This document shows positions 45,401 to 53,916 of a stretch of 64,000 nucleotides of DNA, piece by piece (the first letter of the stretch is position 1; every line of letters begins with the position of its first letter). Position numbers and translations under genes: made by a program. The stretch comes from Murdochiella massiliensis (GTDB lineage Bacteria; Bacillota; Clostridia; Tissierellales; Peptoniphilaceae): the NCBI RefSeq assembly GCF_900059565.1, contig NZ_FIZW01000002.1:1228501-1292500 (forward strand). Reading direction: 5' to 3'. The notes below the pieces were generated by a model that did no database searches, had not been told where the DNA came from, and saw nothing but the letters and a program-made list of their open reading frames with translations.

Positions 45401-46023
45401 GGGCATTTGATATCGGATACGGCGGATTGGATCACGTCCTTGCTTCGGGCAAAGACGTCAATATCCTCGTTATGAATACCGAAGTTTACTCCAACACCGG
45501 CGGTCAGTCCTCGAAGGCTACGCCGCTCGCCGCGATTGCGCAATTTGCCGCTTCTGGTAAGCGCATCAAGTCGAAGGATCTCGGCCTCATGCAGTCCACT
45601 TACGGTTACGTGTACGTTGCGCAAATCGCTATGGGTGCGAACCAGAACCAGACGATCAAGGCATTGCGTGAAGCAGAAGCTTACGACGGCCCGTCCCTCA
45701 TCATCGCCTATGCACCGTGCATCAACCACGGCATCCGCATCGGCATGGGTAAGAGCCAGGAACGCGAGAAGCAGGCGGTTGAAGCCGGTTACTGGCATCT
45801 GTGGCGCTACAATCCGCTGCTCGCACAGGAAGGAAAGAACCCGTTCCAGCTTGACTCCAAAGAGCCTACGGCCGACTTCCAAGAATTCCTGATGGGCGAG
45901 GTTCGTTACTCCTCTCTCAAACGCAACTTCCCGGATGCCGCCAACGAACTGTACATTGCAGCGGAAAAAGCAGCCAAAGAGCGTTACGAGAATTACAAGC
46001 GCTTAGCGGCGATTGAGTACTAA
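42490..46023 (+). CDS. nifJ: Pyruvate:ferredoxin (flavodoxin) oxidoreductase
   Basis: It converts pyruvate and CoA to acetyl-CoA, CO2 and reduced ferredoxin, the central oxidation step of clostridial fermentation. All domains are fused in 1177 residues: pyrimidine-binding domain with YPITPSSPMPEHVD near residue 34, gamma domain, two [4Fe-4S] clusters (CIQCNQCAYVCPH and CTGCGNCADVCP, about residues 686-760), and the thiamine diphosphate domain with CAGCGETPYARLL (a further cluster ligand) and GGDGWAFDIGYGG. AGGAGAAACT precedes ATG. It has its own promoter and a strong terminator, so it is monocistronic. Confidence 0.97.
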   Translation: MVQKFKTMDGNEAAAYVSYAFTEVATIYPITPSSPMPEHVDTWAANGMNNIFGKPVHVVEMQSEAGAAGAVHGSLAAGALTSTYTASQGLLLMIPDMYKIAGENLPGVFHVAARAVASHALSIYGDHSDINSARMTGFAFLCSSSVQEVMDLGAVAHLSAIEGSLPFCHFFDGFRTSHEINKVAVWDFKDLDDMVDHKAIQAFRDRSMNPNRPKTMGTSQSPDIFFQNLEASNRFYEDIIPIVEKNMKKVSEKTGRSYHLFDYYGDPEAENVVVLMGSACEAMEEVIDAEAEKGNKLGMVKVRLYRPFSRKHFLEALPKNVKKIAVLDRTKEKGALGEPLYMDVRAALYDSDIHPLVVGGRYGMGSKDTIPTHLLAVFRNLEKDEPKNHFTISIEDDVTNLSLDQSEILHIREEGTTRCKFWGFGSDGTVGANKQAIKIIGDNTDQNAQGYFFYDSKKSGGLTISHLRFGKNKIRSTYLLDEADFVSCSKQAYVHQYDLLRGLKQGGVFMLNCTWTKDELETHLPGQMKRYLAEKDIQFYIINASKLAQDIGLGNRTNMIIQSAFFKLSGVLPIDEAVAHLKDSIVKAYGHKGDDVVNMNNKAVDLGIEALEKVDIPAAWANAEDEAVDLSGTPDFFKKVVRPMLRNEGDDLPVSAFVGREDGHWDAGTSQYEKRGIALYVPEWQIDNCIQCNQCAYVCPHAVIRPFLLNEEDQKNAPEGFVSKKAIGKGMEGLNFRIQVSQLDCTGCGNCADVCPAKTKALVMKPFEEQYEAQKGFWEYAHEKVGYKEDVMPDTTVKGSQFKQSLLEFSGACAGCGETPYARLLTQLFGDRMLIANATGCSSIWGASAPSSPYTVDANGCGPTWGNSLFEDAAEYGYGMLLATESNRDLVETKMKQFLDLQIDSPLNDLFKTWMEDKGDYRASKAATADILEAAKAGVNNAEGQKLLDEIVDLKDYMTKKSQWIFGGDGWAFDIGYGGLDHVLASGKDVNILVMNTEVYSNTGGQSSKATPLAAIAQFAASGKRIKSKDLGLMQSTYGYVYVAQIAMGANQNQTIKALREAEAYDGPSLIIAYAPCINHGIRIGMGKSQEREKQAVEAGYWHLWRYNPLLAQEGKNPFQLDSKEPTADFQEFLMGEVRYSSLKRNFPDAANELYIAAEKAAKERYENYKRLAAIEY

Positions 46024-46067
46024 GCATAAGACGCGCATCACATTTGTGATCGACAAAGAAACGAAAA

Positions 46068-46108
46068 CACCGAGCGTATCCAAAAAGGATACGCTCGGTG
46101 ATTTTTTT
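46068..46108 (+). terminator. Terminator of nifJ
   Basis: Perfect 14-bp stem CACCGAGCGTATCC with its complement (46087-46100), 5-nt A loop, then ATTTTTTT. Confidence 0.95.
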
Positions 46109-46577
46109 GCCTATGCTTCAAGGAAACGGTATGTTCGAAAGGCTACACAAAACAATATCGAAGAGGCACGGGCCCTTGAGCTTAAAGCGGCCGAAATCGT
46201 CTTTGCGACAGAGGGCTGCAAAATTGGTTTAAAATTGGTTTTTGAAAACCATGGTGTGCCGAATTGTGAACTTTAAGGAAAATAATGTAATCGATTTTAT
46301 AAGCCGTTGCTTATTATTAAGGAGATAGATGCGTACAAGCAAGTATTTGGTCATCGTAAATACCAAATGCTTGCCTGTATGCTTTTATGCAATCGCGTAG
46401 ACCTTGCTGAGTTGGAGGGCGCTATTTGAGTCCGGAATAGCCCAAGAAGACGCTGGAAAAGAATATTTAGTTAGTGTATGGTTTTTCGTCATGTTAACAT
46501 AACTTTGTCTTGTATAATCATAACGCGATATGAAAAGAAGATCTTTCGTAATAACCTTTTGTTCTTTCTTTGTCATC
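46109..46577. other. Gap between nifJ and the AT-rich island
   Basis: An open frame crosses the nifJ terminator and ends at TAA 46274-46276 (its last part reads NNIEEARALELKAAEIVFAT), perhaps the 3' remnant of an unknown gene; its only start is inside nifJ. An imperfect hairpin lies at 46331-46382 (arms GCGTACAAGC...TTTGGT and ACCAAA...GTATGC) followed by TTTTAT, possibly a terminator. From about 46280 the base composition turns AT-rich, marking the left edge of the acquired island. Confidence 0.45.
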
Positions 46578-47567
46578 TTAATACTGAGAAAATAACGACC
46601 CAAACCCACCGGTGTGAAGAAAGCAAATAGGGCCTTTAACTTTACCCGAACGAATATAGTCATGCATCGCAACAAGTACTTTGCTGTTGTATACATTTTC
46701 AATCACAATTCCTTCCGTACTTGAGAACTCAGCAATGATCTTGCTACTTTCCGGTGTGTTTATTCCCCATCCATCTCCTCTATATCGATCTGTTATTTCA
46801 CATACGTATTTTAGCTCGCTGAGGAAAGGTAAGCCTAGTAGACTTTCAGCTTCATGAATCGTGTGTTCGATGTTAGCTGTCAAAACATTTTTATCATTTT
46901 CAACACTGACAACGACGATACGAAGAGGTAAATTACATAAAGTGTTCCCATAAATCAGTCCACTAGCTATTCCACCATTGCCCGCTGGAATAAAGACTGT
47001 TAGGCCAGGAAGGCCGACGGTCTCAACTTGATGATACAATTCAGAGATTGCCTTAACATAACCAAGCACGCCACGTCCACTGGTTCCACCATTTTTAATG
47101 ACATAGGGCGTGCATCCCTTGGAGAGCTTTTTTGCCAAGGAATTAACGTAAGCGTCGCGTTCCTGCGAAGAAACCTTGCCTAAATAGTACGATTCTGCGC
47201 CGAGTAAGTGATTAAGAAGAACATTCCCCTCTCTGCGTAGTGGTTTTTCTCCGTTATGTACCAATACACATCTAAGACCAAGTTTTGCGCAGGCTGCAGC
47301 AACTAACGAACATAGGTTGGATTGAACTGGTCCAGATGCAAGGATAATGTCAGCTTTCAGTGATAATGCATCTCCTAAAAGAAATTCTAGATTCCTAAGT
47401 TTATTGCCTCCTGGCCCTAGCCCGGTTAAATCATCACGCTTGATAAAAATATCAGGATATCCCCACTGACTTTCCAAATGTTTCAAGCGTTGAAAAGGTG
47501 TAGGCAAGCATGCTAATGAAGTTTGTGCGACGGTGTGTAAAGCCTTTTCAAGTTTTTTATACATCAT
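46578..47567 (-). CDS. PLP-dependent D-cysteine desulfhydrase/ACC-deaminase family enzyme
   Basis: The 329-residue fold-type II PLP enzyme has the Schiff-base lysine in LGPGGNKLRNLEFLLGDAL near residue 54, the SGPVQSNLCSLVAAACAKLG block near 78 and a phosphate-binding PAGNGGIASGL near 193. This pattern covers D-cysteine desulfhydrase, ACC deaminase and related D-amino acid lyases; substrate is uncertain. GGATC-type leader AAAGGATC lies before the ATG pair. It is co-directional with the LysR gene 71 bp upstream, so it may be in the same unit and linked to the catabolic genes across the divergent gap. Confidence 0.82.
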   Translation of the reverse strand: MMYKKLEKALHTVAQTSLACLPTPFQRLKHLESQWGYPDIFIKRDDLTGLGPGGNKLRNLEFLLGDALSLKADIILASGPVQSNLCSLVAAACAKLGLRCVLVHNGEKPLRREGNVLLNHLLGAESYYLGKVSSQERDAYVNSLAKKLSKGCTPYVIKNGGTSGRGVLGYVKAISELYHQVETVGLPGLTVFIPAGNGGIASGLIYGNTLCNLPLRIVVVSVENDKNVLTANIEHTIHEAESLLGLPFLSELKYVCEITDRYRGDGWGINTPESSKIIAEFSSTEGIVIENVYNSKVLVAMHDYIRSGKVKGPICFLHTGGFGSLFSQY

Positions 47568-47638
47568 AAAACCATGATCCTTTCTATCTCAAAACATCCA
47601 AAACACTACTGGCTTTTGTAGCCTTATAATAACTAAGA

Positions 47639-48547
47639 TCATCTGATACAATTTGCAAAAAAAATTTTCAACTCGTCAGCAAGAGCATAAAAAACTTTCG
47701 CCATTTTATGGTCTTCTCGGAATAGAACAGAAACAGTATAAGGTAAGAATTTCTCTGTAAACGGTTTTACAGTAAGCGAAGAAAACTGTGGAAGAAGAGA
47801 ATTAGTGTAATATTCATTGATGGTAAGGCCGAGACAGCCTTCTTTCTGACAAGCGTCATACATATAAAGAGTATCACTCAAGTACACAATTTCATCTGGA
47901 TAACACTCGTTTTGTTTGCAATATTGCAGAAGACTTTGATTGGCGCGCTCATTAATGTATAGAATAAGACGTTCATTTTTTAACACTTTCGGAGAAGCTC
48001 TCTTTTTATTATTCAAAGGATGCCCCTTTGGCACCAATAAAACGCGATCCCATGTTTTTAAATCAATCTGAACAAAATCACTTGAAGATATATAATCCGA
48101 ATATGTAATCATGTCAAGTTTGTTTTCGCTGAGCAGTTCAAGTCCCTGCGCATAACTCAGCTCTCTCGCCTCCAACCGAGTATCCGGATAACTGCTTTGA
48201 AATTTCTTGCTCCAAATTTCACGAATGTTTATAGAGTTTAGATATCTTGTACCACCAATTAAACCTATCTCCATTCGCTTAGACGATAATCGTGAAAAAC
48301 CAGAAACTATTTGTTCTAGTTCGCTCATCTCGTGTAGTACAGGCTGACATGCAACGTAAAGCATCGTTCCTAATGGCGTGGGCTCTAAGCCATTATGCTT
48401 ACGAAAAAACAGTTGACCAATTTCCGACTCAAGTGTCATCAGAATACGACTGAGACCTTGCTGGGAAATATAGAGCTTTGATGAAGCCTTCACCAAGCTT
48501 TTCGATTCAAAAATCACTGAAAAATATTTCAACTGTCGAAATGTCAT
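47639..48547 (-). CDS. LysR-family transcriptional regulator
   Basis: The 302-residue protein has the LysR helix-turn-helix at the N terminus (MTFRQLKYFSVIFESKSLVK then ASSKLYISQQGLSRILMTLE) and a periplasmic-binding-like effector domain. AGGGGAAATAAA precedes ATG 48547; seven further codons upstream to 48568 lack a site. It is divergent from the enolase-superfamily gene at 48765, the classic arrangement for a LysR regulator of the neighbouring catabolic operon, with an effector from that pathway. Composition is AT-rich like the operon. Confidence 0.9.
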   Translation of the reverse strand: MTFRQLKYFSVIFESKSLVKASSKLYISQQGLSRILMTLESEIGQLFFRKHNGLEPTPLGTMLYVACQPVLHEMSELEQIVSGFSRLSSKRMEIGLIGGTRYLNSINIREIWSKKFQSSYPDTRLEARELSYAQGLELLSENKLDMITYSDYISSSDFVQIDLKTWDRVLLVPKGHPLNNKKRASPKVLKNERLILYINERANQSLLQYCKQNECYPDEIVYLSDTLYMYDACQKEGCLGLTINEYYTNSLLPQFSSLTVKPFTEKFLPYTVSVLFREDHKMAKVFYALADELKIFFANCIR

Positions 48548-48620
48548 TTTATTTCCCCTGAATAACACGTATAAATATTCAATCTTCCTTATTAAAGTAT
48601 AGCAAGTTATAACAGGAAAT

Positions 48621-48647
48621 ACAACAAATGAATCAACACTATGTTGT
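48621..48647. promoter_or_regulatory. Possible LysR operator in the divergent gap
   Basis: ACAACA (48621-48626) and TGTTGT (48642-48647) form an inverted repeat with a 15-bp centre, in the 217-bp space between the LysR gene and the operon it may control. LysR sites are typically T-N11-A palindromes, so the fit is only partial. No clear -35/-10 pair was found for either direction. Confidence 0.3.
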
Positions 48648-48764
48648 ACATTGACGCAAATTTACTGTTTCACAGCGGAAATGTTAATTGATACGATTAC
48701 TATAAAGTAATAAAAAAAGAATTCTTTTTTAAAAATATAAATTAAAGGAAAGGAGCTGGTTTTC

Positions 48765-49919
48765 TTGAAAATCGAAGATATCACCTATGATTGCGTCGAA
48801 ATTCCTTATTCAAGGCCATTTCATCCAACATGGTATCCTGGTAATACGGAGAATGGACAAATAATCTTTCTCGTCCGTGTTCATACGGACGAAGAAATCA
48901 CTGGTTACTCCTGCATGGAAGCACCACATGGAATACTTCCAATTATATGCAGCACCATCGATTATGCAAGATCGTTTCTCATTGGCGAAGATCCCCGAGA
49001 TGTAGAAAAAATTATGCTTAAACTTCGAAATGTCGCTCGCGTTGCTACAAGACCGTGGGTGATTGAAAATGCGTGCTGGGATATTGTCGGCAAAAAAGCA
49101 GGAATGCCAACCTATAAAGTTCTTGGTGCCTTTCGTGATCGTATTCCGGTATATGCTGCATGGGGCGAGATCCGCTCAAATGAAGAGCGCTATGACGATG
49201 CTCAGCGCCTTGTTGAAATGGGTTTTCGAGCAGTCAAAGTTCGTTTGTCAAATGAGAAGATACGGGACGACATTGCAATCATCGAAACGGTGCGTAAGGC
49301 TGTCGGTGACAAGTTAGAGATTATGGCTGATGCGAATCAGGGAACTGCTTGTGAGCGCAACTATCATTCTTTTCCTCCAGTCTGGAGCTACAATCGTGCG
49401 CTCGAAACTGCTCGCGAAATGGAACAGTTAAATTGCACATGGCTAGAAGAGCCACTTTGGCGTTATGATTTCGATGGACTCGCTAGATTAAACGAAACAG
49501 TGGATATTGCCATAGCAGGTGGCGAAATTAATATTGGTCTACCCGATTTTAAGATCATGCTTGAGAAAAAATGCTACGACATTTTACAGCCCAACTGTAC
49601 CATGAGCACGGGCATCAGCTATATCCGAAAGATTGCTGCACTAGCCGATGCTTGTGGAAAGATCGTTAATCCACATGCTTATATTCCTGGAACAGGTGTG
49701 CTGCAAAGCATGCATCTGGTTGCCTCCTACTCTAATTTTACATGGCTAGAATATCCTTGTGACCCACCAGTCCTTACTCCAGAGGTATTTCAAGGCATAA
49801 CAAAAGGAAATTTACTATTGGATAAAACAGATGGCTGCATTCCTATGCCACAGACACCAGGTTTTGGTATTGATGTTGATGAAAAGCTCATCCAAAAATA
49901 TAGCATCTTGAAGCATTAA
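48765..49919 (+). CDS. Enolase-superfamily enzyme (mandelate racemase/muconate cycloisomerase type)
   Basis: These enzymes abstract a proton next to a carboxylate bound to Mg2+. The 384-residue protein has the KxR catalytic pair at 158-160 (FRAVKVRL), metal ligands D189 (IMADANQG), E228/E229 (WLEEPLW) and E254 (AGGEINIG), and H304 in NPHAYIPGTG, a His placed as in the mandelate racemase subgroup. It could be a racemase, dehydratase or cycloisomerase of an acid. The start is TTG 48765, nine bases after AAAGGAAAGGAG. It is first in a co-directional run with a symporter and CoA genes. Confidence 0.85.
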   Translation: MKIEDITYDCVEIPYSRPFHPTWYPGNTENGQIIFLVRVHTDEEITGYSCMEAPHGILPIICSTIDYARSFLIGEDPRDVEKIMLKLRNVARVATRPWVIENACWDIVGKKAGMPTYKVLGAFRDRIPVYAAWGEIRSNEERYDDAQRLVEMGFRAVKVRLSNEKIRDDIAIIETVRKAVGDKLEIMADANQGTACERNYHSFPPVWSYNRALETAREMEQLNCTWLEEPLWRYDFDGLARLNETVDIAIAGGEINIGLPDFKIMLEKKCYDILQPNCTMSTGISYIRKIAALADACGKIVNPHAYIPGTGVLQSMHLVASYSNFTWLEYPCDPPVLTPEVFQGITKGNLLLDKTDGCIPMPQTPGFGIDVDEKLIQKYSILKH

Positions 49920-49999
49920 GAAAAGTCACTCCAAAGACGATTTACGTCTATAGCAAAACGTCACCCAAATGCTACAAATAGAATTTTAGGAGGAAAAAT

Positions 50000-51382
50000 A
50001 TGGATCATCTTACCCTCATCGTTGTAGTACTGGCCGTGTACATGGCTGCTATGCTGTTCATTGGCTGGCTCGGCCGTAGCAAATCTGACAATTTTGATGA
50101 ATATGTTACTGCTGCAAAAAAAGGTTCATTTCTACTCGTTTGCGGATCTTATATTGGATCCCATATCGGAAATGGTGTCGTTGTCGGCGGGGCGCAAAAT
50201 GGAGCTGTTTATGGCCTTGCTGGCGTTTGGTATGGTGTTGGAGCGTGTTTGAGTTACATAATTTATGCTCTAGTCATGGCGAAGCGTATGAAAAGGGAAG
50301 ACTGTCTGACTTTGTCGGAGGTCATTGACAAGAATTATGGCGGTCGGACTTGTGGAACGATATATGCTGTGATCAACTGCGCGGCTGCGGTCAGCATTAT
50401 GGCTGGACAAATCGTTGCTGGAAAAAACTTATTTGAATATCTCGGCCTAAATCCTATAGTTGGAGCCATTCTCTGTACGGTAGTGGTGTTTATTTATGCT
50501 TCTATGTCTGGCCAGTGGGGTGTAATGATGACGGACGTTATTCAAGTTGGCATTATCTTTTCTTGCACCTTAATAGCCCTAGGGTATATGTTTAGTTCTG
50601 GTGCTTTTGAATTAATGCATGCAACACTTGAGCCTGTAGAATGGGGACTTTTCAATGCAGATCCTGAAGCAATTGTAATGAACGCTGTGCCTGGTATGCT
50701 TTACGGTCTAATCTCCTGCGCTTCTTTCCAACGCAATACATCTGCCAAAGATGAAAAAACTGCGTTCCACTCTGCTCTATGGGGCGGGATTATTCTCTTG
50801 CCGTTTGTTATCCTTCCAGTTTTAATGGGAATGTATGGAAAAGCTCTCTTTCCCGATGTACCTTCTGGCATGATTATTTTCAAAGTCATGATGGAGGCTC
50901 TTCCCCCGTTTATCGGTGCTTTAATGATTGCGTCATTGATGGCTGCGGTTATGTCCACTGTCGATTCTCAGCTCATTTATGTCACCGCTTCTGCCACAAA
51001 AGATATTTATTGCCAGTTCATCAATAAAGATGCCAGTCAAGAAAAGCTCGCTAAGCTGGGCAAAGTTATTACTCTTGTTGCTGGTCTTATAACCCTCTAC
51101 ATCGCTCTTGGCGCAGAAATGATTACAAGCTTGCTCTCCTACGCTTATACATTCCTTTGTGCTGGCACGCTGGTCATGGTTGTAGGGGGCATCTTCTGGA
51201 AAAAAGCGACAAAAGCGGGCGCTATCGCCTCTTCCATTGTGGGAATCTTCTTTGTTATTCTCTATAAATTTTGTGGTGTAGCCTTGCCGTTTGCATCAAT
51301 ATTCCCAATACTGCCGTCACTGATTGCTTTTGTTGTTGTGAGCTTATTAACACAACCGAAAGATCAAGCTCAAAAGATTTAA
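50000..51382 (+). CDS. Sodium:solute symporter (SSS family)
   Basis: The 460-residue protein has about 13 hydrophobic helices and SSS-type blocks: GWLGRSKSDNFDEYVTAAKK after the first helix, SYIGSHIGNGVVVGGAQNG (first Na+ site region) near residue 50 and MAAVMSTVDSQLIYVTASAT near 315, with Ser/Thr residues expected at the second Na+ site. It imports an organic solute with sodium. AGGAGG precedes ATG. Placed second in the operon, it probably brings in the substrate of the enzymes around it. Confidence 0.9.
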   Translation: MDHLTLIVVVLAVYMAAMLFIGWLGRSKSDNFDEYVTAAKKGSFLLVCGSYIGSHIGNGVVVGGAQNGAVYGLAGVWYGVGACLSYIIYALVMAKRMKREDCLTLSEVIDKNYGGRTCGTIYAVINCAAAVSIMAGQIVAGKNLFEYLGLNPIVGAILCTVVVFIYASMSGQWGVMMTDVIQVGIIFSCTLIALGYMFSSGAFELMHATLEPVEWGLFNADPEAIVMNAVPGMLYGLISCASFQRNTSAKDEKTAFHSALWGGIILLPFVILPVLMGMYGKALFPDVPSGMIIFKVMMEALPPFIGALMIASLMAAVMSTVDSQLIYVTASATKDIYCQFINKDASQEKLAKLGKVITLVAGLITLYIALGAEMITSLLSYAYTFLCAGTLVMVVGGIFWKKATKAGAIASSIVGIFFVILYKFCGVALPFASIFPILPSLIAFVVVSLLTQPKDQAQKI

Positions 51383-51397
51383 TTTGCATGTGCTGAC

Positions 51398-51425
51398 GCT
51401 GGCATCAGATTAACCTGATGCCAGC
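51398..51425. repeat. Hairpin after the symporter gene
   Basis: GCTGGCATCAG (51398-51408) and CTGATGCCAGC (51415-51425) are perfectly complementary with a 6-nt loop; the only T-run (T5) is 14 bp later. It may be a weak terminator, or a processing hairpin that gives unequal expression of the transporter and the CoA genes. Confidence 0.7.
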
Positions 51426-51628
51426 ATAGTTCGGCTGTATTTTTAACGCAAGAGTTCTTTTCCTGGTTACATATACTTTTCATTGTAATTAGAAAAAGCG
51501 AACCTTATCAAAGCAAGAATATGTCTATGACTCTTTTGCAGATGTTTAATCATCGTTTGATATAAGCTGGTTTTATTACTAGCAACTTTATGAATTTCTA
51601 TGCAAGAATAAAGAAAAGGAGTGCCACT

Positions 51629-52450
51629 ATGAGTGAAAAAGTTTTGGTATATAAACGCGAAGGCAAAGTGGGAAAGGTCATGCTGAACCGTCCAAAAGTT
51701 CGAAATGCTTTAAACAATGAGTTAGTAGAAAATTTCGGTGATATAATTCGCAAGGCTGATGCTGATCCAAAAACCAATGTAATTCTTCTCTGCGCTGCTG
51801 GAGACAAAGCTTTTACTGCTGGATTTGACCTAAAAGAAAGCATTGAAACACCAATTATAGACGTACCCGCCCGACGGGAAAATTCGTTGATGGAACTTAA
51901 CAACTTTCGGTCGATCTGGGAAGCAAAAAAGCCTGTAATTGCAGCTGTTCAGGGCTACTGTATTGGTGGCGGTGTCTGGATGTCTTTTCTTTGTGACCTT
52001 CTTATTGCTTCTGAGGATGCAATGTTCGGTGAGCCTGAACTCAAATATTCTTACATTAATAATGTACTAGTCGAACCATGGAAGATGACAATGAATCGCG
52101 TTAAACAATTGGTTTTTTTAGGTGACTTCATGAGTGCGAAAGACCTAAAAGAAGCAGGCGTTGTTAACTTTGTTGTTCCCGCTGATAAGTTGGACGAAGA
52201 AGCAATGAAACTTGCTAATCGTCTAGCGGACCAACCTGCTGAATCAATCCGAATGCTCAAATACGAGATTAATAAGACCTATGAAATTATGGGCATGCGC
52301 AACGCAATGGACTTTGCTGCTGAGATGTTCAATCTATGCAGAATCAATCAAACACAAGAACAGGCGGAGTTCAATAAAATTGTTAATGAACAGGGCCTTA
52401 AAGCTGCCCTCGCATGGAAATCGGAAGCAGAAACTGACGAAAAACAGTGA
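51629..52450 (+). CDS. Crotonase-family enzyme (enoyl-CoA hydratase/isomerase-like)
   Basis: The 273-residue product has the CoA-binding crotonase fold: AGDKAFTAGFDLKE near residue 52 and the oxyanion-hole block QGYCIGGGVWMSFLCDLLIA near 102. In hydratases two glutamates act; the first seems present (FGEPELK) but the position aligned with the second (in the A-M-E-M of classic enzymes) is Gln in NRVKQLVFLGD by my alignment. The usual PGAGGTQRL stretch is also absent, so the reaction may not be a simple hydration. AAAGGAG precedes ATG 51629. The CoA-transferase gene follows 23 bp later. Confidence 0.85.
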   Translation: MSEKVLVYKREGKVGKVMLNRPKVRNALNNELVENFGDIIRKADADPKTNVILLCAAGDKAFTAGFDLKESIETPIIDVPARRENSLMELNNFRSIWEAKKPVIAAVQGYCIGGGVWMSFLCDLLIASEDAMFGEPELKYSYINNVLVEPWKMTMNRVKQLVFLGDFMSAKDLKEAGVVNFVVPADKLDEEAMKLANRLADQPAESIRMLKYEINKTYEIMGMRNAMDFAAEMFNLCRINQTQEQAEFNKIVNEQGLKAALAWKSEAETDEKQ

Positions 52451-52473
52451 CTTCCAATAGGGGGTTATAGGTA

Positions 52474-53766
52474 ATGACATGGCAAGAGGAATATAAAAGA
52501 AAAATTGTAAGTTTGGATCAGGCTGCGACCCTTATCAAAAACGGTGATCGCATCATGACAGGTAATCGCGAGTGTCGTGGTATCCTTCGCAAACTTTCCA
52601 AGCGTTCTGATTTAAATGGCGTCTACTATTATGCTCCTATCATTAATTTCCTTGTAGATGAGGAAAATGTGGGCCACGGTTTTCGTCCTGCAACCAGTTT
52701 TCTCAATGACAGTTCTTACTCATTGTATGATCAAGGTAGAGTAGACTTTATTCCAAGTGAATACTGGATGTATGATAAAACGGCTACCTCTGCTCTCGAT
52801 AGCAACGTTGCGATGATTGAGGTTTCTAAGCCAGATGCATATGGCTATATGTCCATGGGTACATGCACAGACTTCATTCGCCATGCATGTGATAATGCAG
52901 AACTTGTTATTGCTGAAACAAACGCTAACTTCCCGTTCATATATGGTAGTAATTTAATCCACATTAGCGAGATTGATTATGTTGTGGATGAAGGTGAAGA
53001 CTATGAACTCATGAATGTACCCATAGATATCGATGAAAAAAGTGTTGAGACATATAAGGCTATCGGTGGCTATCTCTCGGAGCTAATACCAAACGAGGCT
53101 ACCATTGAGGTCGGACTCGGTCGCCTGAATTCCTCCTCTATGATGTTTCTCGAAGGAAAACATGATCTTGGCGTCCATACTGAAGTCTATGGCGATATTC
53201 TCATGCACCTTACGAACAAGGGGGTAATTACAAACGCATACAAAAGTATGAAGCCAGGAAAATCTGTTTTTACCCAGATGGTAGGGACTCCTGACCTCTT
53301 CTCTTGGTCAGCACATAACCCTGGCCTCGAGCTTAACAGCTGTCAAACTGTGCTTAATCCAGGAACAATATATGAACAACACCGAATGACCGCAATAAAC
53401 AATGCTGTAGAAGTTGATCTTCTTGGCCAGGCCAACTCAGAATTTTTAAAAGGCAAGCAGCATAGTGGCATGGGAGGTATCTGCAACTTCGCTTCAGGAG
53501 CTTCAGCAAATCTTGAGGGAAAATCGATTGTCGTACTCGAATCTATGACGAGAAACGGAAAATTCTCAAAGATTACACCCTCATTCAAGCCTGGAACGCC
53601 TATCAGTCTTCCGAGGACATTAATTGAATATGTTGTAACCGAACAAGGAGTGGCTAAATTAGTTGGTAAGTCAACAAAAGAACGTACCCTGGCGCTTATT
53701 CGTGTAGCTCATCCTAAATTTAGGGATGAACTGCATTTTCAAGCAAAAAAACTTGGACTAATATAG
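52474..53766 (+). CDS. Acyl-CoA:acetate/carboxylate CoA-transferase (Cat/AcH family)
   Basis: The 430-residue enzyme belongs to the acetyl-CoA hydrolase/transferase family (succinate, 4-hydroxybutyrate, butyrate CoA-transferases). The catalytic Glu is probably that in GVHTEVYGD near residue 247, and the conserved GGICNFASGASANLEGKS glycine-rich block lies near 330. It would activate the imported acid with CoA from another thioester, saving ATP. AGGGGG lies upstream of ATG. Substrate not known. Confidence 0.9.
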   Translation: MTWQEEYKRKIVSLDQAATLIKNGDRIMTGNRECRGILRKLSKRSDLNGVYYYAPIINFLVDEENVGHGFRPATSFLNDSSYSLYDQGRVDFIPSEYWMYDKTATSALDSNVAMIEVSKPDAYGYMSMGTCTDFIRHACDNAELVIAETNANFPFIYGSNLIHISEIDYVVDEGEDYELMNVPIDIDEKSVETYKAIGGYLSELIPNEATIEVGLGRLNSSSMMFLEGKHDLGVHTEVYGDILMHLTNKGVITNAYKSMKPGKSVFTQMVGTPDLFSWSAHNPGLELNSCQTVLNPGTIYEQHRMTAINNAVEVDLLGQANSEFLKGKQHSGMGGICNFASGASANLEGKSIVVLESMTRNGKFSKITPSFKPGTPISLPRTLIEYVVTEQGVAKLVGKSTKERTLALIRVAHPKFRDELHFQAKKLGLI

Positions 53767-53916
53767 AATTTCGTTTTATCTCGACACATTGGTAGTGGCG
53801 GATTCAACAGGGCCTTTTTGTAACAAATTAGAGCGTATGAAAAGCAGTAATACATTGTATTGATTGTTAATCTTTAATAACTGTTTTCCATTGCTTATAG
53901 GAGGAAAAAGAAAACG

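Noticed and set aside
46013..46276. 87-codon forward frame after nifJ
   Set aside because: Its only start is a TTG inside nifJ and it reads through a perfect terminator hairpin; kept only as a possible remnant in the gap entry.
46385..46702. 105-codon minus-strand frame
   Set aside because: It overlaps the end of the PLP-enzyme gene in another frame; no family and no ribosome site.
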